Assembly (NCBI GenBank): GCA_020024175.1
Contig: JAHHUB010000028.1
Location: forward strand, 1 to 12,503
Direction: 5' to 3'
DNA: 12,503 nt
Origin: Oscillospiraceae bacterium
Lineage (GTDB): Bacteria > Bacillota > Clostridia > Oscillospirales > Ruminococcaceae
Shown: one piece after another, positions 7,202 to 12,503 of the stretch
Position numbering within the stretch: position 1 is the first letter of the stretch
Layout: the number at the start of each line of letters is the position of its first letter
Notes under the pieces: model-generated
Seen by the model: the letters and a program-made list of their open reading frames with translations, nothing else
What the model was told of the DNA's origin: nothing
The model's database searches: none
Position numbers and translations under genes: made by a program

Positions 7202-8265
7202 TAATTTTCTTCCCCCTTCTTATTTCTTGAAAGACGCAACTGTCCGCAGGCTGCACTGATGTCAGATCCCAGTTCCCGTCTTATGGTGGCATTAATACCG
7301 TGTTTTTCCAAAAGTTTTTGGAAATTTTCTATTGAAGATGCAGAACTTCTTTTATAGGAATTTTCTTTAACAGGGTTTACCGGGATTAAGTTTACATGGC
7401 ATATCATGTGATTTAAAAGTTTAGCCAATTCATCGGCGTGTTTTTCAGTGTCATTTACACCATTTATAAGTGCATATTCAAAGGAAATTCGTCTGCCTGT
7501 AATTTCAAAATATTTTTTGCACGCAGTTAAAAGTTCCTCTATTGAATATTTTCTGTTTATGGGCATGATTCTGCTTCTGGTTTCATTGTCAGAGGCGTGT
7601 AGAGAAATGGAAAGGGTAATTCCCAGTTTTCTTTCCATAAGATCATATATTCTTTCCACAATTCCACAGGTAGAAAGTGAAACATGGCGTAAACTTAGGT
7701 TTTTGCCTTCAGGTGATGACAAAATCTCCAGAAATTTCATAACATTGTCAAAGTTATCCAGAGGTTCACCTATACCCATAAGCACCAAACTTCCAACTTT
7801 AACGCCGCTGTCTCTTTCTACTGCATAAATTTCCTCCAGCATTTCGGAGGGTTCAAGATTTCTTACAAAGCCTGCAAGGGTTGATGCACAGAAAGTTCAT
7901 CCCATTTTACATCCCACCTGAGTTGAAATGCAAAGACTCCAGGCATGATTATATTTCATAAGAACAGTTTCCACACAGTTGCCGTCATAAAGTTCAAAGA
8001 GATATTTTTTGGTTTCATCAAGTTTTGAAGATAATTTTCTGATGATTTTGTGATGGGTTATGTAATATTTTTCACTGAGAGTATTTCTCAGTTTTTCGGA
8101 GATATTGCTCATTTCATCAAAGCTTGTTACTTTCTTTTGATGAAGCCATTGATAAATCTGCAAAGCTTTAAATTTTTGTTCCCCGAGGTTTATAATTTCT
8201 TCTCTCAACTGGCTTAAAGTGAGAGATTTTATATCTTTTTTGTTTTTGAAATCAGCAGTTTCCAA
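7201..8265 (-). CDS. rlmN: RlmN rRNA/tRNA adenine-C2 methyltransferase with in-frame TGA
   Basis: RlmN is a radical-SAM enzyme that methylates C2 of A2503 in 23S rRNA and A37 in some tRNAs. The frame covers 354 residues, normal for the family, with one internal stop: TGA at codon 123 (7897-7899). The sequence reads C119-K-M-G-[TGA]-T-F-C126, so the TGA takes the place of the middle cysteine of the CxxxCxxC 4Fe-4S motif. All other signatures are intact: Cys112 (the counterpart of the Cys just before the motif, Cys118 in E. coli), the SAM-binding GIGEP (165-169), and the catalytic Cys340 in SAACGQL. There is no frameshift. A restart at ATG 7842 would lack the cluster and has no ribosome binding site. 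The start is TTG 8265, directly after the rsmB stop, with AGGAG about 10 bases upstream. Readings: selenocysteine, a UGA-reading tRNA-Cys, or a recent nonsense mutation or sequence error (TGT or TGC to TGA). Confidence 0.9.
7862..7878 (-). other. possible SECIS-like hairpin in rlmN
   Basis: On the minus strand, CUUGCA and UGUAAG form a 6-bp stem (one G-U pair) closed by the 5-base loop GGCUU. The loop starts after 24 bases downstream of the in-frame UGA, and its first two bases are G. Known bacterial SECIS elements have an upper stem of at least 4 bp, a small loop with a G in its first two bases, and about 16-37 bases between UGA and loop, so this hairpin meets the basic rules. The loop region also resembles that of E. 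coli fdhF as I recall it (AGGUCU). I see no clear lower stem, and such hairpins occur by chance inside coding DNA. Confidence 0.4.
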
Positions 8266-9555
8266 TTATTTTACTCTCCTAATTTTACATATAAAAAATC
8301 CGTCGGAACTGTTCTTCTGCGGTATAAGACATTCCATATAGTTATCGTCCCAAGGTTCAAAATCTTTATTGTTACAGAGAAATTTTTTTACAATTTCCTG
8401 ATTTTCTTCTTTTAAAATGGTACAGGTGGAGTAAATAAGACATCCTCCGGGTTTAACATAATTAGAGGCATTCACTAAAATTGCATATTGAATTTCAGGA
8501 AGTTTTTTTGTTTCATTGGCAGTTTTATATTTTATTTCGGGTTTTCTTCTCATAATTCCGAAACCTGAACATGGCACATCACAGAGAACTCTGTCAAATA
8601 CACCTAATTGTGGATTGTGTTTTGATGCGTCAGCAACTTTTGCATTTACACAGCTAATGCCTAAACGGGCAGCACCATCAGATATAAGTTTTGTTCTTTT
8701 TTCATGAAGATCCATTGCTACTATTTCACCACTGTCATCCATAATTTCAGATATGGTAAAGGTTTTTCCGCCGGGAGCAGAACATACATCGGCTATTCGC
8801 TCACCTTTTTGAGGGTCAAGTTTAGCACAGCAAAGCTGACTTGACATATCCTGTACATGGAATAAACCCATTTTAAACTCATTTGTAGCTGCAAGATTTC
8901 CGCTTTCGGTTATAAGGCAGTGAGGAACAGAAGTTTTTTTGGCAGTTATTCCGTTTTTATCAAGAAGTTCAATAAGTTTTTCATCATTTGTTTTAAGAGT
9001 GTTTACTCTTATAAAAACAGGGGGAGCTCCTGTGGAAACTTCTAAAATTTCCTCAGCAGTTTTTTCGCTGTACTGTTCAATAAGAGCTTTGCACAGCCAT
9101 TCTTCACAGGAATATTTAACAGAAAGCACATGGGCGGAATTTCCCTTTATAGGTGGAATTTTGCCTCCCGACCTTAAAAAACTGCGGAGAACTCCGTTTA
9201 CAAATCCCGCTGCGGAAGTAACCCCACAAGAACGTGTAAGCTTTACTCCTTCATTTACAGCGGCACTTTCGGGAATACTGTCCATATATAAAATCTGATA
9301 AAGGCTCATTCTTAAAATATTTAATACCTTTGGAGTAAGCTTTTCCACAGGTTTTTTTGAGAAACTGTTTATACAGTGGTCAAGTGTTATTTTTCTCTCC
9401 AATGTGCCGTAAAAAATGGCAGATGCCAGTTTTTTGTCCCTGGGGTCCAGTTTATTTTTTGATAAAATATTGTCCAAAGTAATATTTGAGTATCTGGAGG
9501 CTTCGGTAACTTCCGTCAGAGCCTCCAAAACACATTGTCTAGCTGTTTTGTTCAT
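8266..9555 (-). CDS. rsmB: RsmB, 16S rRNA cytosine-C5 methyltransferase
   Basis: RsmB (Sun) methylates C967 (E. coli numbering) of 16S rRNA with S-adenosylmethionine. The 429 residues are full length: a NusB-like helical RNA-binding domain (about 1-140), a linker fold, and a Rossmann methyltransferase domain. Motif I is ADVCSAPGGKT (255-265), the acidic end of the next strand is Asp282 in MDLHEKR, motif IV is DVPCSG with Cys329 and motif VI is YSTCT with the nucleophilic Cys378. The two cysteines identify an RNA m5C enzyme. The ATG at 9555 follows an AGGCGG-like site and lies 9 bases after the yugP stop. The last codons (AGG AGA GTA AAA) contain the ribosome binding site of rlmN, whose TTG start directly abuts the TAA stop. 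Confidence 0.96.
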   Translation of the reverse strand: MNKTARQCVLEALTEVTEASRYSNITLDNILSKNKLDPRDKKLASAIFYGTLERKITLDHCINSFSKKPVEKLTPKVLNILRMSLYQILYMDSIPESAAVNEGVKLTRSCGVTSAAGFVNGVLRSFLRSGGKIPPIKGNSAHVLSVKYSCEEWLCKALIEQYSEKTAEEILEVSTGAPPVFIRVNTLKTNDEKLIELLDKNGITAKKTSVPHCLITESGNLAATNEFKMGLFHVQDMSSQLCCAKLDPQKGERIADVCSAPGGKTFTISEIMDDSGEIVAMDLHEKRTKLISDGAARLGISCVNAKVADASKHNPQLGVFDRVLCDVPCSGFGIMRRKPEIKYKTANETKKLPEIQYAILVNASNYVKPGGCLIYSTCTILKEENQEIVKKFLCNNKDFEPWDDNYMECLIPQKNSSDGFFICKIRRVK

Positions 9556-9564
9556 AATATCCGC

Positions 9565-10260
9565 CTATCTGTCATTGTTGTTTCTTTTGCCGTAAAGAAG
9601 AATGAGTCTTAACAACTGGGCTAAAGATGTGATTAAAGCTGCTACATAAGTTAAAGCTGCAGCAGAAAGGACTTTTTTAGCTCCGTTTAATTCTTCCTTT
9701 TCTAAAAAATGTTTTTCATCCAGTATTGCCAAAGCTCTGTTGCTGGCATTAAGTTCCACCGGAAGGGTAATAAGCTGAAATAATGCCACCATGGAAAAAG
9801 CAATTATTCCAAAAGTTACAAGACCTGACATATCAATGATAATTCCTAGCAAAATCAGCGGCAATGAAAGGGTTGAGCCTAAATTTGCAATGGGAACAAT
9901 GGCATTTCTTATTTTTATAGGCATATAGTTTTCTGCATACTGAATTGCATGGCCTGTTTCATGGGCGGCAACTCCAATAGACGCTATGGAAGTGCTGTTA
10001 TACACACTGTCGGAAAGTCTGATTACATTGTGGGCAGGGTCATAGTGGTCAGTTAAATTTCCTCTGATATGTTCTATTCTTATATGCTGTAAGCCATGGC
10101 TGTCTAAAATTCGTCTTGCCGCATCAGCAGCTGTTATTCCATAGAAAGAATTTACAGTTTTATATCTGTTAAAGGTGGAAGATACTTTCCATTGGGCAAA
10201 TGCACCCAAAAGCATGGCGGGTATAATGAGAACGATATAATAATAGTCATAATAAAACAT
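9565..10260 (-). CDS. yugP: YugP-type membrane zinc metallopeptidase
   Basis: This 231-residue protein belongs to the neutral zinc metallopeptidase family typified by Bacillus YugP. Its substrate is not known. The zinc site is HETGH at 100-104 with a likely third ligand Glu169 in LPVELNAS. Hydrophobic helices lie at about 8-25 (N-terminal anchor), 120-142, 145-167 and 198-222, with the HExxH between the first two, so the active site is at a membrane surface. I choose ATG 10260, 6 bases after GAGGTG; the in-frame GTG at 10269 is part of that site. It is the gene that follows the operon's one larger gap (96 bases after fmt). It ends with TAG. Confidence 0.93.
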   Translation of the reverse strand: MFYYDYYYIVLIIPAMLLGAFAQWKVSSTFNRYKTVNSFYGITAADAARRILDSHGLQHIRIEHIRGNLTDHYDPAHNVIRLSDSVYNSTSIASIGVAAHETGHAIQYAENYMPIKIRNAIVPIANLGSTLSLPLILLGIIIDMSGLVTFGIIAFSMVALFQLITLPVELNASNRALAILDEKHFLEKEELNGAKKVLSAAALTYVAALITSLAQLLRLILLYGKRNNNDR

Positions 10261-10300
10261 ATTAATCACCTCATGAATTAATTTTTAATAGGTTTGATAT

Positions 10301-10321
10301 GGTTGTACTATATGTAAAACC
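10301..10321. repeat. imperfect inverted repeat in the fmt-yugP gap
   Basis: A 21-base element with arms GGTT-x-TAC and GTA-x-AACC around a 5-base AT loop (one internal mismatch), 40 bases upstream of the yugP start. No T-run follows on either strand, so it does not look like a terminator. It could be an operator, an RNA processing site or chance. I found no convincing promoter in this gap. Confidence 0.45.
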
Positions 10322-10356
10322 AGGTTTATTTATAAGCGGTTCATATTAAAAATAAT

Positions 10357-11280
10357 TTATGCTCCGAAGATAATGCCTTTTTCCGGGTGTCTGCCCATTA
10401 TAAAATCCCTGGCCGACATTCTCTTTGAGCCTTCAAGCTGAACCTCCGTAAATTCCAATGCACCATTTCCACAGGCAACTATCATTTTTTTATTGTCCAA
10501 AAGTTCTCCCGGATTTTTTCCGGAGCCCTTTGCCATAACAGCTCTGTGAATTTTCAGCAGCTTGCCATTATAATGGGTAAATGCCACAGGCCATGGGGAC
10601 AGACCACAGATTAGATGGTGAAGTTCTTCAGCGGATTTTGTAAAGTCAAGTTCTGCAATTTTTTTATCCAGCATAGGTGCATAACAGGATAAACTGTCAT
10701 CCTGCTTAACAGGGTGAAGATCGCCGTTTTGGATTTTTTCAATAGTTTCAGCTATAACATCTGCACATATGGGTGCAAGTCTGTCATGCAGTTCTCCATA
10801 AGTTTCATTTTCGCCGATTGGTGTAGTGATGGTATGAAGCATATTGCCTGTATCCAGTCCTTCAGCCATCTGCATAGCAGTTACACCACTTTCTTTTTCG
10901 CCGTTTATAACTGCCCATTGAATAGGGCCTGCACCTCTGTATTTAGGCAAAATTGAAGCATGACCATTAATACAGCCATATTTAGGAAAATCTAAAATGT
11001 CTTTGGGTAAAATCCTGCCATAAGCTACTACCACAATTAAATCAGGATTATAGTCTTTTATTAAATTTAATACAGTGCCATCACGCATTTTAGTAGGCTG
11101 ATGAACAGGTAAATCATATTTTAAAGCCAATTCCTTTACAGGTGGAGGAGCAAGTTTATATCCTCTGCCTTTGGGTTTGTCAGGCTGTGTGAATACAGCT
11201 GCCACATTATGGCCATCATCTATGATTCTTTGCAGTGTTGGTACTGCAAAATCGGGAGTTCCCATAAAAATTATTTTCAT
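10357..11280 (-). CDS. fmt: methionyl-tRNA formyltransferase
   Basis: Fmt formylates Met-tRNAfMet using 10-formyl-tetrahydrofolate, making the initiator tRNA for protein synthesis. The length of 307 residues is usual. The N-terminal Rossmann-like catalytic domain starts GTPDFAVPTL (7-16), has the tRNA-contacting loop rich in basic residues (PDKPKGRGYKL, 33-43), and carries the active-site triad Asn105, His107 and Asp143 in INGHASILPKYRG and GLDTG. A glycine stands between Asn105 and His107, where many relatives have valine. The C-terminal OB-like domain follows from about 205. The ATG at 11280 lies 23 bases after the def stop, with AAGGA about 9 bases upstream. Def removes the formyl group that Fmt adds, which explains the pairing. 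It ends with TAA. Confidence 0.97.
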   Translation of the reverse strand: MKIIFMGTPDFAVPTLQRIIDDGHNVAAVFTQPDKPKGRGYKLAPPPVKELALKYDLPVHQPTKMRDGTVLNLIKDYNPDLIVVVAYGRILPKDILDFPKYGCINGHASILPKYRGAGPIQWAVINGEKESGVTAMQMAEGLDTGNMLHTITTPIGENETYGELHDRLAPICADVIAETIEKIQNGDLHPVKQDDSLSCYAPMLDKKIAELDFTKSAEELHHLICGLSPWPVAFTHYNGKLLKIHRAVMAKGSGKNPGELLDNKKMIVACGNGALEFTEVQLEGSKRMSARDFIMGRHPEKGIIFGA

Positions 11281-11303
11281 ATCAGCAAGGTCCTTTTCTC
11301 TAA

Positions 11304-11771
11304 TTATTTTAGGTCAGCGGGGTCCAGCATATATTCGCATATATCTTTAAAGATAACACCATTTAAATGGTCTGTTTCGTGGCATATGGCTCTTGCAAAT
11401 AAATCCTCGGCAACTATGGAAAATTCTTCGCCTTTTCTGTTTTGAGCTTTTACCTTAACTTTCTTAGGACGCTTAACTATAGCATATTCGCCGGGGGAAG
11501 AAAGACAGCCCTCAGTGTCTTCTATTATTGCGGAAGATGTGAGAGTGATTTCAGGATTAATGAATTCCACAAGACCATTTCCAACATCAATTACACAAAT
11601 TCTCTTTAAAAGTCCTACCTGTGGAGCAGCAAGTCCTACACCGTTTGCTTTATACATTGTTTCAGCCATATCATCAAGAAGTGACCAAAGTTTTTCGTCA
11701 AATTTTTCCACTGTTCTGCATTTTTTGTGAAGTATGTCCTCAGTATCTTTTACTATTGTTCTTATAGCCAT
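11304..11771 (-). CDS. def: peptide deformylase
   Basis: Def removes the N-formyl group from new proteins. The 155 residues contain the three family motifs: GVGLAAPQ (44-51), EGCLS with the metal ligand Cys89, and HETDH with His131, Glu132 and His135. The short length without large insertions and the EGCLSSPG form of the second motif are typical of the enzyme in Clostridia. The ATG at 11771 follows AAGGAG at good spacing, 37 bases after the priA stop. It is co-directional with fmt. It ends with TAA. Confidence 0.97.
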   Translation of the reverse strand: MAIRTIVKDTEDILHKKCRTVEKFDEKLWSLLDDMAETMYKANGVGLAAPQVGLLKRICVIDVGNGLVEFINPEITLTSSAIIEDTEGCLSSPGEYAIVKRPKKVKVKAQNRKGEEFSIVAEDLFARAICHETDHLNGVIFKDICEYMLDPADLK

Positions 11772-11808
11772 TTAAAAATCTCCTTACTTTTTTATTAATT
11801 TGTGTATT

Positions 11809-12503
11809 TTAGCCATCATAATTTGTATCTATGTACAGATTTACATGGCTGTATTTTTTTTCTTTTAAAAATTCTTCTTGTACAGTTTCCATAAGATTAT
11901 AAAAATCTTTTTGATGACTGTGTTTTATCAGCATATTATAATGATATTTTCCTGCTATTTTATATACATCGGCTTCTACAGGGGCAAGAGTTTTTATAGG
12001 GAGCTTTTGGTAATTTTTTTCTGCCATACAGCTCACCAGTTGTCCGCAGAATTTTGCCGCCTGTGAAGTAAGAGTTTCGTTGTCCCCCGAAAAGATAAGA
12101 CAAGTCAGTTTGCAGAAAGGGGGGTAGAGATTTATTTTTCTGAATAGAATTTCCTCTTTGTAAAAATCTTCGTAATCCTGTTTTGAGGCAAGCTGTATAA
12201 TCTGATTATCAGGAATGGAAGTTTGAATATAAGCTCTGCCCGGAAGACTGCCCCTTCCTCCTCTGCCAACCACTTGAGTGATTAGGGAAAAAGCTCTTTC
12301 ACAGCCTCTGAAACTTTGAGAAAACAGTGCCTGATCAGCAGTAAGCACACCTACCAAAGTAACTTTTGGGAAGTTAAGTCCTTTTGCCACCATTTGTGTT
12401 CCAATCATAATATCATATTTACCATTGGCAAAGTCGGAAAAGTTCTTTTCATAAGATTCCAAATTCATGGTTGTGTCCATATCCATACGAAGAATACGGG
12501 CAT
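11809..12503 (-). CDS. priA: PriA primosomal protein N' (C-terminal part)
   Basis: PriA is the superfamily-2 DNA helicase that restarts stalled replication forks and loads the replicative helicase. Only the last 230 or so residues are in the window; the gene runs off the right edge. The visible part starts with ARILRMDMDTT, the conserved stretch of the second RecA-like lobe, and includes helicase motif V (GTQMVAKGLNFP), then SFRGCERAFSLITQVVGRGGRG, corresponding to motif VI (usually QVAGRAGR), and the C-terminal domain. ATG 12486 is internal, not the start, because the conserved frame continues upstream of it. It is the first visible gene of the long minus-strand operon and ends with TAA 37 bases before def. 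Confidence 0.96.
   Translation of the reverse strand, partial: ARILRMDMDTTMNLESYEKNFSDFANGKYDIMIGTQMVAKGLNFPKVTLVGVLTADQALFSQSFRGCERAFSLITQVVGRGGRGSLPGRAYIQTSIPDNQIIQLASKQDYEDFYKEEILFRKINLYPPFCKLTCLIFSGDNETLTSQAAKFCGQLVSCMAEKNYQKLPIKTLAPVEADVYKIAGKYHYNMLIKHSHQKDFYNLMETVQEEFLKEKKYSHVNLYIDTNYDG

Noticed and set aside
7201..7842. A separate shorter radical-SAM gene starting at ATG 7842
   Set aside because: It is in the same frame as the upstream part, has no ribosome binding site before it and would lack the cluster motif; it is the 3' part of rlmN.
7897..7899. A genetic code in which TGA always means tryptophan or glycine
   Set aside because: The position calls for Cys, Trp is coded by TGG elsewhere, and about 3,500 other codons contain no in-frame TGA.

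Overview
The window looks like chromosomal DNA of a low-GC Gram-positive bacterium, most probably a member of Clostridia. The grounds are AT-rich codon use, strong AGGAGG-type ribosome binding sites, TTG and GTG-adjacent starts, a perfect CIRCE element, and a long housekeeping cluster in the order priA-def-fmt-yugP-rsmB-rlmN-prpC-prkC-rsgA-thiN that is typical of Firmicutes. I cannot name a species.

Layout: positions 1-153 hold two identical 55-base direct repeats. A sigma-A type promoter (186-214) and a perfect HrcA/CIRCE operator (218-244) follow, driving htpG (280-2163, plus strand). A plus-strand GNAT acetyltransferase gene (2320-2751) comes next, ending at a strong, apparently bidirectional hairpin terminator (2818-2857). 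From there to the right edge everything lies on the minus strand: one tightly packed transcription unit read from right to left. It begins outside the window in priA (3' end at 11809-12503) and runs through def, fmt, a yugP-type zinc membrane peptidase, rsmB, rlmN, prpC, prkC and rsgA to thiN (ends at 2944). Junctions are mostly overlaps or gaps under 40 bases; the only larger gap (96 bases, between fmt and yugP) carries an imperfect inverted repeat.

Functionally the minus-strand unit joins replication restart (PriA), maturation of new proteins and initiator tRNA (Def, Fmt), rRNA modification (RsmB, RlmN), ribosome assembly (RsgA), the PrpC/PrkC Ser/Thr phosphatase-kinase pair, and thiamine diphosphate synthesis (ThiN). 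The rpe gene often found between rsgA and thiN is absent; the two genes overlap by 28 bases instead.

The most interesting feature is in rlmN. The 1065-base reading frame is complete and in one frame but is interrupted once, by a TGA exactly where the second cysteine of the radical-SAM CxxxCxxC iron-sulfur motif should be. Everything else in the protein is intact, and a 6-bp hairpin with a GG-starting 5-base loop lies 24 bases downstream, where a bacterial SECIS would lie. This fits either a selenocysteine (or UGA-read cysteine) RlmN or a very recent nonsense mutation or sequencing error; the window alone cannot decide. No RNA genes, insertion sequences or CRISPR arrays were seen.
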